Made by a program: the position numbers and the translations under genes. From assembly GCF_963666255.1 (NCBI RefSeq), contig NZ_OY762656.1:806001-870000 (forward strand): DNA of 64,000 nucleotides. Direction: 5' to 3'. Under the pieces are notes generated by a model. It searched no databases, had not been told where the DNA came from, and saw only the letters and a list, made by a program, of their open reading frames with translations. This DNA is from an uncultured Propionivibrio sp. Its GTDB lineage: Bacteria > Pseudomonadota > Gammaproteobacteria > Burkholderiales > Rhodocyclaceae. Shown here in pieces: positions 25,727 through 34,927 of this stretch; within the stretch, counting starts at the first letter, position 1, and each line of letters opens with the position of its first letter.

Positions 25727-26035
25727 TCACGCCCCCGAGAATGGAACGGTGTGCTGTCGGCCGATTTGTTCTAACTTAGTTGGCCGTCCCCGTTTGCGCT
25801 TGACGGGGGAGGGCGGCGACGGCTCTTGTGGAGAGCTGATTTCCACCAGCGATTCCAACCAAGCGAGAACCGAAGACTTGAGCCACAGGGGTTTTTTGCC
25901 GCCCGTGCGTAAACGAGGTGGGAGCAGATGTGGGTTGCGGCTGAGATCGGACCGGATCGAAGCCGGAGACTTGTGCAGAAGTGCTGCAAGCCCGTCTGCA
26001 TCAAGTGTTACGTTAGCATCATGAAATGTGGACAC
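25727..26035 (-). CDS. AlpA-like helix-turn-helix regulator
   Basis: The 102-residue product begins with GTG at 26035, chosen because AAAGGAG lies 5 nt ahead. Residues 14-60 (LDADGLAALLHKSPASIRSD, a proline turn, then KKPLWLKSSVLAWLESLV) have the order of the MerR/excisionase-like HTH of the AlpA family, which reads helix-turn-helix, a wing with R-x-G, then a W-L helix. A proline-rich basic tail follows. Such proteins control excision and other island genes. It heads the minus-strand trio. Confidence 0.6.
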   Translation of the reverse strand: MSTFHDANVTLDADGLAALLHKSPASIRSDLSRNPHLLPPRLRTGGKKPLWLKSSVLAWLESLVEISSPQEPSPPSPVKRKRGRPTKLEQIGRQHTVPFSGA

Positions 26036-26208
26036 ACGGACTCCTTTGAGTCCGCAGTCCACCGATCGACAAATCTAATGCGGGAGGTATAACGTCAGTG
26101 GCAGAAAAATGCCGCCACAAGCCGATCTCATTGTGAGGGACATTATGCTGGTTTGCGATGCTGAATGCAAGCCAAAATTTATTAAATAATGTTTATAATC
26201 ATATATAT

Positions 26209-26221
26209 ACTCAAAGTGAGT
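26209..26221. promoter_or_regulatory. Possible operator in AT-rich divergent region
   Basis: ACTCA-AAG-TGAGT is a perfect inverted repeat at the end of an AT-rich tract (26176-26208), upstream of the minus-strand trio. It could bind one of the small HTH regulators encoded next to it. This is position-based inference. Confidence 0.3.
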
Positions 26222-26329
26222 GTATGCCTTGCGAAATCGGGGACAGTTTGGAAACTCAGTCTTGCATCTTTGCTCATATACCGAGAAAGTAGTCAAGCGC
26301 CGCTATGAAGACGCACATGATTGAGATAA

Positions 26330-26614
26330 TCAGAACGTCATTAACGCAGCCTTTTTCACTGACCGATGTCCTCTCGAAGTGTTAAAGCTCTCTTCTTTGC
26401 CCTGAAAGGTGTGTACGGTACCGATCCGCTCTTTACACCAATCGCGCAATTCTGTCGTTTTGGGAGCTTGCGGGCCATGGCCTGCGGCCGAGGCCCTGAC
26501 TTCACTCTGGCCCAGCCGTTCGGCCAATACCGTCTTGATGCGCTTGAACGGCGAGATGATGTAGGCGGGCGGCGTCGAGTGGTCTGCCGTGTGGCGGTGA
26601 GGAGCACTGGTCAC
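26330..26614 (-). pseudogene. Fragment of a superfamily I DNA/RNA helicase (DNA2-like AAA)
   Basis: The segment PAYIISPFKRIKTVLAERLG followed by a short linker and LRDWCKERIGTVHTFQGKE matches the C-terminal motor region (motifs V and VI area) of DNA2/UPF1-like helicases. Both ends are missing, and after GKEES the reading frame loses the family pattern. Only about 65 conserved residues remain, so this is a remnant of a larger defence-type helicase gene rather than a working gene. Confidence 0.65.
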
Positions 26615-26706
26615 TTTCTACTCAATTCGCTGTGCAGCGAATATTGGCTTTTCATCGAATGTTCGATATATTTCAGTTATTCGCTGAACAGGAAATAACG
26701 TCCGCC

Positions 26707-27786
26707 ATGACCGAGTCGACCCACATGGAACATGTCCTGATCGAACAGCTCTTGGATTCACTCCGGGGGTTGCCGGACGTGCATGCCGAGCTGACTCAGT
26801 CGGAATCGACTATTCAGGCTACCGGCCGCGTCGACGCGAAGATTGATCTACACATTGCCGGTAGATCGATCGTCTTGCTGGTTGAGGCAAAGAAGTCCGT
26901 CTATCCCCGAGATGTGCGCCAGGCGTTATGGCAGTTGAGGTCGCTACAGCACGGTCGCTACGCCGATGTGCAGCACCTGCTGATCGCTGAGTCGTTCTCT
27001 CCGGGGGCGAAAGAACTGCTCAGAACCGAGCGCATCGGCTACTTCGATAGCGGTGGTAGCCTGTTCCTGCCGGCCACCGGTGCCTACGTCTACATCGACA
27101 AGCCGGCTCCGAAGACTTTGGAAAAGTCCGTGCGGTCGCTCTTCTCCGGGCGACGCGCCCAAGTTTTGTATGCGCTCCTGGTCAATCACGAGGAGTGGTT
27201 TGGTGTTACCGAAGTAGCCGAACGGGCGCAGGTGGCTCCATCCACGGCCTCGGACGTACTAAGCGAATTGGAGCGGTTCGACTGGTTGGTGTCGCGAGGA
27301 CAGGGGCCGAGCAAGGAGCGGCATCTGCGCGAACCAAGTGCGTTGCTCGATGCTTGGGCGAAGCAGTTCGCCACTCAGCGGGCGCCCGTGCTGCGCCGGT
27401 ACTTCGTACCCGGATTGAAATCTGATGCGCTGATCGAACGGCTCGGCCACATGTTCGATGCGCATCAGGTCGCTTACGCAGTGAGCTACGAAGCCGCTGC
27501 ACAGCGCTATGCCCCCTTCTTGTCGGGCATCTCTCAGGTGCGATTTCGATTGCTACCCAGCACAAGTGCAGAGACGGCAATGGCTGAGCTGGGTGCGCGC
27601 GTCGTCAATGAAGGGGCGAACCTCGCGGTCATCGAGACAAAGTCGGCGGGAGAGTTGCTGTTTCGGCAAAACGTCGGGGGCCTTTGGTTGGCCAGTCCGG
27701 TCCAGGTCTATCTCGACCTCTTGCGCGGTGAAGGCCGCGCCAAGGAAATGGCAGAGCACTTACGCAAGGAAAGGATCGGATTCTGA
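26707..27786 (+). CDS. AbiEi-like antitoxin/regulator with winged helix
   Basis: The protein has a restriction-endonuclease-like N-terminal part (RVDAKIDLHIAGRSIVLLVEAKKSVYP, residues about 38-64), with the D...EAK order of PD-(D/E)XK folds. A winged helix follows near 165-215 (WFGVTEVAERAQVAPSTASDVLSELERF), then a C-terminal domain ending in GGLWLASPVQVYLDLLRGEGR, characteristic of AbiEi-family antitoxins. The next gene encodes an AbiEii-type nucleotidyltransferase and overlaps by one base. The start is uncertain: ATG 26707 is used, in-frame ATGs also occur at 26632, 26659 and 26725, and none has a strong ribosome site. By family precedent it binds its own promoter and opposes the partner. 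Confidence 0.75.
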   Translation: MTESTHMEHVLIEQLLDSLRGLPDVHAELTQSESTIQATGRVDAKIDLHIAGRSIVLLVEAKKSVYPRDVRQALWQLRSLQHGRYADVQHLLIAESFSPGAKELLRTERIGYFDSGGSLFLPATGAYVYIDKPAPKTLEKSVRSLFSGRRAQVLYALLVNHEEWFGVTEVAERAQVAPSTASDVLSELERFDWLVSRGQGPSKERHLREPSALLDAWAKQFATQRAPVLRRYFVPGLKSDALIERLGHMFDAHQVAYAVSYEAAAQRYAPFLSGISQVRFRLLPSTSAETAMAELGARVVNEGANLAVIETKSAGELLFRQNVGGLWLASPVQVYLDLLRGEGRAKEMAEHLRKERIGF

Positions 27787-28700
27787 TGGCAAAACCTGCA
27801 ACGTTCGACGGCTACAGCGACCAGTACACGGTGGACTGCGAACGCGTCCTCGTGACGCTGCTGCGCGGTCTCGGACCGTGGAAGGAGTCGGTCTACCTGA
27901 TCGGGGGACTCACGCCGCGATATCTCGTTGCCGAGCGGCCTCCGGTAGTACCAGCGCACGCAGGCACTCTGGATGTGGACATCGTGATCGACCTGCAAAT
28001 CCTAGCCAATACCGACGCGTATCACACACTCGAAGACAACCTCAAGAAGATGGGGTTCGAGCGGGCGGTGAACAGCGCCGGTACAAAGCTTTCCTGGCGT
28101 TGGCAGACCCGCACTGAACATGGTGCGTTGATGGTGCTGGAACTGTTGGCTGATGCGCCAGATATCGCTGGTGGCAAGGTGCAGCCGCTGCCGACCGAGG
28201 GCACCATCTCGGCGCTGAATATCCCGCACTCGTCCATCGTTTTCGACCTACATCAGGTCACGGAGATCCAGGCTGAACTGCTCGGTGGCAATGGGGTTGC
28301 TACAGAAAAGGTCAAGCACGCCAATCTGGTCAGCTTCACTTGTTTGAAGTCTTTCGCGTTTGATCAGCGCTTCGAACGCAAAGATGCCCACGACCTGATT
28401 TACTGCATCGAGCACGCACCCGACGGCCTAGATGCTGTGGCGAAGTCCTTTCGCGCGGAACAGACTGGCAAGCATGGCGAAATCATCGAGGCTTCGCTGG
28501 CAATTCTGCGGAGTCGGTTCGCAGACGACGAAAAAGTTGAAGGCTATCGGAAGGATGGGCCGGTGGCTGTTGCCAGGTTCGAGTTGGGGGAGGGGGATGA
28601 GGCAGAACAGCGTGAGGCGAGAGCATTGCGCCAAAGACAAGCGAGTGACGTGATCGCACAGCTTCTCGACCGGGTTGCCCAAGACGAGGGGGACGCATGA
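27786..28700 (+). CDS. AbiEii-like nucleotidyltransferase
   Basis: The 304-residue product has the minimal nucleotidyltransferase signature YLIGGLTPRYLV near residue 38 and GTLDVDIVIDL near 61, the paired aspartates expected to hold metal. The middle and C-terminal parts (KSFAFDQRFERKDAHDLIYC near 190) fit AbiEii/AbiGii toxin relatives, which modify RNA and stop growth. The gene begins in the stop of the AbiEi-like gene (TGATG) and overlaps the nuclease gene by 4 nt. A type IV toxin-antitoxin or abortive-infection role is likely; the third partner is unusual. Confidence 0.75.
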   Translation: MAKPATFDGYSDQYTVDCERVLVTLLRGLGPWKESVYLIGGLTPRYLVAERPPVVPAHAGTLDVDIVIDLQILANTDAYHTLEDNLKKMGFERAVNSAGTKLSWRWQTRTEHGALMVLELLADAPDIAGGKVQPLPTEGTISALNIPHSSIVFDLHQVTEIQAELLGGNGVATEKVKHANLVSFTCLKSFAFDQRFERKDAHDLIYCIEHAPDGLDAVAKSFRAEQTGKHGEIIEASLAILRSRFADDEKVEGYRKDGPVAVARFELGEGDEAEQREARALRQRQASDVIAQLLDRVAQDEGDA

Positions 28701-29614
28701 GCTTTCCTGCCGATATCAAGGGCTGCATGAAGGACTGCATCCTGTCGCTGTTTTGGCCGCGAAAGGACATCGTCAGCTTCTTCGAGAAGCATGGCTGTAC
28801 GAAGGCTGAGATAGCTTCCGTCCAGATTGAGGGGGAGAACACTCTCAAACGGCATGAAGTCATCGAAACGCTGTTCGCAGTGCTGGCTGCTCGGTCGGAC
28901 AGCGGCCTTGGGCCTTTCCGCGCCATGCTCCAGTCCCTGTTGAACTGGTCGCACTTCGATCCGTACTACTTCGACAAGCTGCGCAAGCTGGATCGAGCTA
29001 CTGCGACCCGGAATTTGGAGCATCTGCGCCAACTGCAGGAGATTCGGGACGCAAGGATCAAGGTGGATCGAGCACGCCGCGCAGCACAAGAAGCGGAGCG
29101 TCAGCAACCCACCACGACGCTTGAACAGTTGCGCACGGAATACCTTGATTTGCTCGCCAACAAGACTTCACGGCAGCAACGCGGCTACGCGCTTGAGCGG
29201 ATCCTGACCGAGCTGTCCCGGCTCTCGCGGCTGGAGGCCACCGAAGCCTTTCGTGTCAACGGAGAGCAAATTGACGGCGCGGTGAAGTTCGACGGCGAAC
29301 ACTACCTGATTGAAGCCAAGTGGCAGGAGAGGACTGCCAGCAACGAGCCGGTTTATCAATTTGCAGGCAAGGTGTCTGGAAAGCTGTATGGGCGCGGCCT
29401 GTTCATATCTGTGAATGGCTTCAGCCCAGAAGTGATTAGGAGCCTGGTCATGGGCAAGGAGATCCAGACATTATTCATCGACGGCGAAGACTTGATCTTG
29501 GTGTTGGAGGGACATCTCACGTTGCGGGACATGATCGATCGCAAAGTGAAGGCAGCCCAAACGAAGGGATTGATCTACGTTCATCCGATTTCGGGTGCGG
29601 AGAAGAAATCGTAA
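28697..29614 (+). CDS. Mrr-like PD-(D/E)XK restriction endonuclease
   Basis: Residues about 1-150 are helical with a charged coiled-coil-like stretch (IRDARIKVDRARRAAQEAE). The C-terminal half holds a restriction endonuclease fold: RGYALERILTELSRL, then QIDGAVKFDGEHYLIEAKWQ near residues 192-211, giving the catalytic E...D...ExK set, followed by GKLYGRGLFISVNGF. Such domains in type IV restriction enzymes cut modified or foreign DNA. Its start overlaps the AbiEii-like gene (ATGA), so it is made as part of the same unit. Confidence 0.78.
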   Translation: MSFPADIKGCMKDCILSLFWPRKDIVSFFEKHGCTKAEIASVQIEGENTLKRHEVIETLFAVLAARSDSGLGPFRAMLQSLLNWSHFDPYYFDKLRKLDRATATRNLEHLRQLQEIRDARIKVDRARRAAQEAERQQPTTTLEQLRTEYLDLLANKTSRQQRGYALERILTELSRLSRLEATEAFRVNGEQIDGAVKFDGEHYLIEAKWQERTASNEPVYQFAGKVSGKLYGRGLFISVNGFSPEVIRSLVMGKEIQTLFIDGEDLILVLEGHLTLRDMIDRKVKAAQTKGLIYVHPISGAEKKS

Positions 29615-29651
29615 GTGAATCGCTGATAGGGAAATTCAATGGGGGACTTTT

Positions 29652-30950
29652 ATGGATCGTGAGGCTATCGGTCGGCGGGCACAGGACGTTCAGTCCGGTC
29701 TTCGCGACGTTTCGGATTTGCGCGTGTCGGCCACGATACCAATCACGCGACAGATCGGTATGGCGGCGCAGCTCGCCGTGCACATCCGAGGCTTGGACGC
29801 CATCGAAAACATCGTTGGGTTCCACGGCTTCTGTAGCAATCTGGGCATTTCATCGGATTCCCTGCCTACTGTGCTAGGGACGCTGGAACAGATCGGCTGG
29901 ATACGCGTTGCTCCGAATGTCTATGCGCCGACCCGCATCGAAGAGACCGTACCGTACTTTCAAGAAGTCTACGGCGCGCTAGGCGAGCAGTGGTCGCTGC
30001 GCAAACCCGGTGAGCTTGAGCAAGCGACGATGGCTATCATAGATCGACTCAGTGTCGCGCCAGTGCCGCTTGAAACATTGGCTTCCGAGTTGGGCCTGAA
30101 GGCGGCAGATATCCAAACAGTCGTGGACATCGGCGACCTTGGTGGCTACCTTCGCCAATACGACTCGCCTAAGGACCGGGTTCCGATTCTGTACGCCCCC
30201 CTCTTCACCGAAGAGAACCCTGAGACGTTGCTGAATTTCATTGCGAAGAATCCAGGGACGCACCAGGAGATCGAGGCAGTCTTCCGAGCAGCCAAATTGC
30301 ACCCTGGCGCACCCATCAGCGCACTGGAACAAAGCACGCCCCTGGTTCTCGAACTAGTCAATGAGAACATTTTGCGGGCCCCCGCCATCGTGTCATCGGG
30401 TGGGGCGCAGTCCTTTGCGTTCGCGCCATTCAAGACGACGCACCCTCGTGCCATCTTGGAAAAGGCGCGGATCATCCTTGCGTGCGTTCGCTACGGCGAA
30501 GGCTATTCGTCGATCACCAAGATTTCTGACCCGAGCGCCATCCTGAGGGGGCTGAGGGAAAGGAAGATGATCGGGCGAACGCCACATTCGAACATTCAGT
30601 CGCAATACGCCGCTGCGGCCAACATGGGCGTCGGGTGGATCGAGCCAGAAAATGGGCGCTTCCGGTTCCGTCTCTACGATACCGAAGACAACCTGGCCGC
30701 GGTAGACCTGGCGATCGCCATGTGCGCGGGCCAGAGTGAGGACGTCGCGTCGTCGCTGTTGTTGCCAGCCGAGGTGAAGGGCTATTTCAGTAGGTCAGAG
30801 CCTGGCGGATTGCTTCTCCCAGAAGCAAATCGGAAGCGCGCCCGCGACGTGATTGCCACGCGCAAATTGGACCCCACCACGCGCACCGCCGCCCGTCTTG
30901 GCCGTGAGCTGCTCGACGACCTGCGAGGAATTCATCGTGTCATCAAGTGA
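29652..30950 (+). CDS. Unknown 432-residue protein with repeated winged-helix-like segments
   Basis: I do not recognise the family. GGGGGA lies 5 nt ahead of ATG 29652. The protein is soluble; segments such as IENIVGFHGFCSNLGISSDSLPTVLGTLEQIGWIRVAP (residues about 55-92, quoted in parts LGISSDSLPTVLGTLEQIGW) and a second around 125-150 have the helix-helix-wing rhythm of DNA-binding winged helices. The C-terminal part (RKLDPTTRTAARLGRELLDD) is basic. The next gene starts inside its 3' end, so the two are translationally linked. Together with the following nuclease-like and kinase genes it could be the DNA- or signal-recognition part of a defence module; this is inference from context. Confidence 0.7.
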   Translation: MDREAIGRRAQDVQSGLRDVSDLRVSATIPITRQIGMAAQLAVHIRGLDAIENIVGFHGFCSNLGISSDSLPTVLGTLEQIGWIRVAPNVYAPTRIEETVPYFQEVYGALGEQWSLRKPGELEQATMAIIDRLSVAPVPLETLASELGLKAADIQTVVDIGDLGGYLRQYDSPKDRVPILYAPLFTEENPETLLNFIAKNPGTHQEIEAVFRAAKLHPGAPISALEQSTPLVLELVNENILRAPAIVSSGGAQSFAFAPFKTTHPRAILEKARIILACVRYGEGYSSITKISDPSAILRGLRERKMIGRTPHSNIQSQYAAAANMGVGWIEPENGRFRFRLYDTEDNLAAVDLAIAMCAGQSEDVASSLLLPAEVKGYFSRSEPGGLLLPEANRKRARDVIATRKLDPTTRTAARLGRELLDDLRGIHRVIK

Positions 30951-32112
30951 TCAAGATCATTCCTATAAGTTGTTGGGCAAACGCATGGCTTGGGCCCTGG
31001 GCTATGTGCCCCTGCTTAATGTGCCTGTAACCCTTCCTGCGGGCACGAACTCCCGCGCGGGCACGGACTTGACTGATGCAGACGTGCTTGGATTCCGCTT
31101 TAGCCCGAGCGGAGGTGTGTCTAGGCTTTTGGTCGACTGCAAGACAGCCAGCGGCCGTGCGGTTGACCGTGTCTTGTGGGTCAGAGGCCTGCAAGATGTT
31201 CTCCACCTGGAGGAGCTCTACCTCTTCAAGAAGAATATCCCTGAAAGTGCACGATGGCTTGCGCACGAACTGAAGGTGAATTGCATCGACGAAGCGGAAC
31301 TGCATGAACTAGATACCCGACTCGGGTTGAGTCGCTTGAAAGGACCCTATTTCGATGGGATGGGATACGACAGCATCAACGCTTTGCTCACTTTTCCAAA
31401 GGCTAGCGAGTACCGCGCTTTGGTGCAGTTTCTCACCACGGGTATTTGGACGCTGAAACCTGCGCACAGGGTCTTAACCCTGTTAAACCTAGGGCAGCAG
31501 AATCAACTGCATCGAAAGCTCCGACCGGATGACCGGGCTCACGTCTGCCTTGTCCTTCTCGCCACTCGTGCACTTGCCATCAGTCTCGGCCTATTGATAA
31601 GCGAGCTGAACGTACTGGACGTGCTCAAAATCGAAGCTCGACTGCGTGAAGAGCTTCATGGCGGGGTAGAGTCGCTGGCCCAAAAGGTGCGTTTTGCAGA
31701 TGCCATCCACCGGCTCACTGGCGAGGCCGATTCCGAGCAAGCTATCGATCACAAGGAATTCCCGCGGCTGCTCGAAGAGGTCAACCGACTATTGGTCCGA
31801 CGCTACGCGCTGAACGATGCCATTCGTATCACCGATTTGGCGCTGCACTACTTTGCCGCTGGCGCTGGATCTCTACCTCGCCATTTGAGCGGAAGTGACT
31901 CGAATCTCTCGGTGAAGATGGCGTCCGACATGCTCGCTCTTTTCGTTAATAGCAACGCGCTCGAAATCAGTTTTTCCCGGACCATCATCGGGCTACTGGC
32001 GGCAACGCCAGAAACTGTTCCGGATCCCGCAGATGAGCGGCGCACGGAAAGTGAAGGCAAAGGGGAGCAGATTCAGCTGCTGTCACCGCTGCCCCCCTTG
32101 GAGGAGAAATGA
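30937..32112 (+). CDS. PD-(D/E)XK nuclease-like protein
   Basis: I choose GTG 30937, with GAGG 8 nt upstream, giving 391 residues; the frame is open further upstream but only inside the preceding gene. Residues about 33-75 read TDLTDADVLGFRF, then VSRLLVDCKTASGRAVDRVL, the D...DxK order of a PD-(D/E)XK nuclease core that recognises or cuts DNA. The remaining 300 residues are helical and unfamiliar. Its stop overlaps the kinase start as ATGA. The nuclease call rests on the motif and may be an inactive fold. Confidence 0.6.
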   Translation: MSSSDQDHSYKLLGKRMAWALGYVPLLNVPVTLPAGTNSRAGTDLTDADVLGFRFSPSGGVSRLLVDCKTASGRAVDRVLWVRGLQDVLHLEELYLFKKNIPESARWLAHELKVNCIDEAELHELDTRLGLSRLKGPYFDGMGYDSINALLTFPKASEYRALVQFLTTGIWTLKPAHRVLTLLNLGQQNQLHRKLRPDDRAHVCLVLLATRALAISLGLLISELNVLDVLKIEARLREELHGGVESLAQKVRFADAIHRLTGEADSEQAIDHKEFPRLLEEVNRLLVRRYALNDAIRITDLALHYFAAGAGSLPRHLSGSDSNLSVKMASDMLALFVNSNALEISFSRTIIGLLAATPETVPDPADERRTESEGKGEQIQLLSPLPPLEEK

Positions 32113-33848
32113 ATCCAACCGATAACGAAACCGAGGTTGATTCGCTCCCAGCCGACCTTAGTCCGGTCTGGATTCAAGACCAGAACTGGAAAACACGCTG
32201 GGAGAAGGTTGAAGAACTAGAGGGCGGCGGCCAAGGTGAAGCGTATCAGGCGCGCCGTCGCTCCGACGGCAAGATCGGGTTTCTCAAGATCATCAAATCG
32301 AAGAACGATCCTGAGCGCCGTGCTCGTTTTTTTCGCGAAGCAACGGCCTACGACAGTTTCGGCATTGCCGGAATTCCGAGACTCATCGAGAGTAACGCGC
32401 AACTTCACGCAGATGGGACCGTCACTCCTTTCATCGCCACCGAGTTCATCGGCGGACGCACGTTACGGGCGTGGCGCGAATCCCAACAAACTGTCTCGAT
32501 TGAGAAAGCGATAACGTTCACCTCACGCCTGCTCGACATCCTGGAGGCCTGCCACGCGCAGGGGTGCGTACATCGAGATATCAAGCCCGATAACATCATC
32601 CTGGAAGGTGGTTCTCCGGATCGCGTCTGGCTACTCGATTTCGGAATCAGCTATCATAATCTTGCCGACATCGACTTTCAGACGGAACATTGGCAAGAGG
32701 TGGGCAACCGGTTTCTCCGACTTCCCGAATTGTCGGCTGGAAGTCGGTTAAAGCAGGATCCAAGATCGGACGTCTGCTTTGCCGCTGGCATTCTGTTTTA
32801 TGTGCTGACTGGCGATCATCCTGATGTTCTCGAAGACAGCGACGGCCGATTGCCTCACCAGCGAACAGATGCACTGGCGAAGCTTCAGAACGCAGCACCG
32901 CACCGGCTCGCACTACTCCTCACCTTGTTCGATGACGCTTTTGCCACCCGAATAGTGAATCGATTCGCTAGTGTGCAGGCGATGCGCGGACGAATGGAAA
33001 AAATCATGCAAGATCATCCCCCTGGAGCGTCAGCAGAAGATGACCTACAAGCTATTCGTGAATTGCTCGATACGTCTGTCAATCGTCAAGTGGCTGCGAC
33101 AGTAGAAAACTTGACGAATGCGCTGCATGAGGTGCATCAGGTTTTCAACCGGATGCAGCAGAGCCTCAGCAGCAATCTCTTGATCAGTCAGACTGGGTGG
33201 TCCGTGACCAGGGACAGCGGTCAAAACACGCTGTTTTGGACGAGGCAAGGCTCGGTTGATCGCGTTCTCTCGGTCACCTATGAAGCCGTCCCTGCTGGTG
33301 AGGAACTTCTCGTGCGCATGTCGGGCGAGACCGTGTATCGCACCGACTTTGCCGCACCGGTGTATGGCCGAGAGTTTCAGCGCTCGGTTACTGCTTGGCT
33401 GGCATCACGGCTCCGTACCGCTCTGGGTGATCCCAGTGCGCTTCCTCATGAAGCCGATGCTTTCCGGGAGACCAAGCCTTTGGGATCGCTTCAGGCTGCC
33501 GCGATCGAAGCGAAGCGCCGCGGCTGTTCAGTTCTTGCTTTTGTATACGACCCAACCCAGCCAGAGCGCGGAAAGCTGGGATGGGCACTCAACTACTTCC
33601 TGCAGAACCGGCGCACACGCGACCTCATGAGCGGGAATTTCGTCACCGCGCTTGTGCCGCTTTCGGCGATCACTGCCATCTCCAACATCCTTGCGCAGCA
33701 ATCGATGGAGGAATCCCGCTGGGTCGTGTTGGACCAGCAACTTCGTCCGGTGGAGCAACAGGTCATCTACGCTAATCCACAGGAGGCTGAGAGGATTGTT
33801 GGCGATCTGGTGGTTCGTTATCCCGCAGGTCCGAGGCCGCCGGAGTGA
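32109..33848 (+). CDS. Ser/Thr protein kinase with C-terminal effector-like region
   Basis: Residues 20-300 form a Hanks-type kinase: glycine loop EGGGQGEAYQAR near 38, the lysine in GFLKIIKSK near 60, catalytic HRDIKPDNIIL near 155, and metal-binding LLDFGISY near 175. No transmembrane helix follows, unlike PknB-type kinases. The last 250 residues are not obviously a known sensor; the final 110 (CSVLAFVYDPTQPERGKLGW to ANPQEAERIVGDLVVRY) have a thioredoxin-like or UAS-like beta-alpha rhythm, which I offer with low confidence. It is the last gene of a six-gene run on this strand. Kinases next to nucleases occur in several anti-phage systems (Stk2, PglW of BREX), but this arrangement is not one I know. 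Confidence 0.85.
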   Translation: MNPTDNETEVDSLPADLSPVWIQDQNWKTRWEKVEELEGGGQGEAYQARRRSDGKIGFLKIIKSKNDPERRARFFREATAYDSFGIAGIPRLIESNAQLHADGTVTPFIATEFIGGRTLRAWRESQQTVSIEKAITFTSRLLDILEACHAQGCVHRDIKPDNIILEGGSPDRVWLLDFGISYHNLADIDFQTEHWQEVGNRFLRLPELSAGSRLKQDPRSDVCFAAGILFYVLTGDHPDVLEDSDGRLPHQRTDALAKLQNAAPHRLALLLTLFDDAFATRIVNRFASVQAMRGRMEKIMQDHPPGASAEDDLQAIRELLDTSVNRQVAATVENLTNALHEVHQVFNRMQQSLSSNLLISQTGWSVTRDSGQNTLFWTRQGSVDRVLSVTYEAVPAGEELLVRMSGETVYRTDFAAPVYGREFQRSVTAWLASRLRTALGDPSALPHEADAFRETKPLGSLQAAAIEAKRRGCSVLAFVYDPTQPERGKLGWALNYFLQNRRTRDLMSGNFVTALVPLSAITAISNILAQQSMEESRWVVLDQQLRPVEQQVIYANPQEAERIVGDLVVRYPAGPRPPE

Positions 33849-34020
33849 TTGGGGGGGTCTCGTAAGCGCGGTTGTAAGACTCAGTCATGGCATTGTTCGT
33901 GGTCCTCGGCAATTTCTCATCAGCCTAGGTTGACTCAAACTGCTAAAATTAGATGGGCATGTCTGTCGGCGATACTTGTTTATTTTTCCGAATAGCCTCC
34001 GCGGAACTTGGGGTGATTTA

Positions 34021-34920
34021 ATGGGGGGGACGAAAATCTACAGCGCAGCGCAACTGTCTGCTTTGACTCGGCTGTTTTCCGCTGCCGTTTTTCGTGAAAT
34101 GGCGAAGAAAGGCCGATCTGGCTTGTTCCGTCGGCTTCTTGGGCAGACCAATCTGATTGAGCTTGCCGGTCCACGCGCGACTGTCGGCGACACATTTGAT
34201 TCCGCGTTCGAGATTTTGAAAGTCGAGGGGCGCCGCGACGAATACATCTATCGAGCGGCAATAACCCAGAAAGTGTTGATGGGCACGCACTCTCTCCGAA
34301 CTGCCGCGATGCTCAGTGAGTTTCGTGCGGGAAGCAGCAAGGCCGATCTCGTTATTTTGAATGGCACTGCGACCGTATATGAAATAAAGTCGGAGCGCGA
34401 TTCACTTGCACGGCTCGCCAGCCAGGTCGAGAACTACAAGCGCGTTTTTGCCAAAGTGAATGTAATCGCAAGTGAAGACCATATCGAGGGCGTACTGGAA
34501 ACGGTCCCGGACGATGTAGGGGTAATGTGCCTTTCCAAACACTACCGGATCACAACGGTGCGCGAAGCGGTAGACTGCCCAGCGCGAATCTGTCCTGTAA
34601 CTGTGTTTGAGTCCTTGCGCATGGCAGAAGCCGCCGCAATTTTGAAGGCGATGGGCGTAAAGGTGCCTGAGGTTCCCAATACGCAGAGACACACTGTGAT
34701 GCGCGATCTCTTCGCTACACTGGCCCCGGTTGCATTGCATATCGAGATGGTGCGGACGCTCAAGCGGATGCGCGATTTAGCGCCGCTTAGCGACTTCGTC
34801 GATTGTTTGCCTAAGTCCTTGCAAGCGGCGGCGTTGTTGGTATCGGTACGCCGTTCTGATTATCCGAGACTGATCGACGCGGTCGCGACCCCGCTGAACT
34901 CGGCTATGCGCTGGAGTTAA
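34021..34920 (+). CDS. sce7726 family protein
   Basis: The 299-residue product matches the sce7726 family: helical N terminus, then FRAGSSKADLVILNGTATVY followed by EIKSERDSLARLASQVENY (residues about 101-140), a PD-(D/E)XK-like D...ExK core. ATG 34021 is chosen because GGGGTG lies 5 nt ahead. The next gene encodes its usual companion sce7725, 7 nt downstream. The pair is found on islands in many bacteria; its role is not established, though a nuclease-based defence role is plausible. Confidence 0.82.
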   Translation: MGGTKIYSAAQLSALTRLFSAAVFREMAKKGRSGLFRRLLGQTNLIELAGPRATVGDTFDSAFEILKVEGRRDEYIYRAAITQKVLMGTHSLRTAAMLSEFRAGSSKADLVILNGTATVYEIKSERDSLARLASQVENYKRVFAKVNVIASEDHIEGVLETVPDDVGVMCLSKHYRITTVREAVDCPARICPVTVFESLRMAEAAAILKAMGVKVPEVPNTQRHTVMRDLFATLAPVALHIEMVRTLKRMRDLAPLSDFVDCLPKSLQAAALLVSVRRSDYPRLIDAVATPLNSAMRWS

Positions 34921-34927
34921 CCGACGT

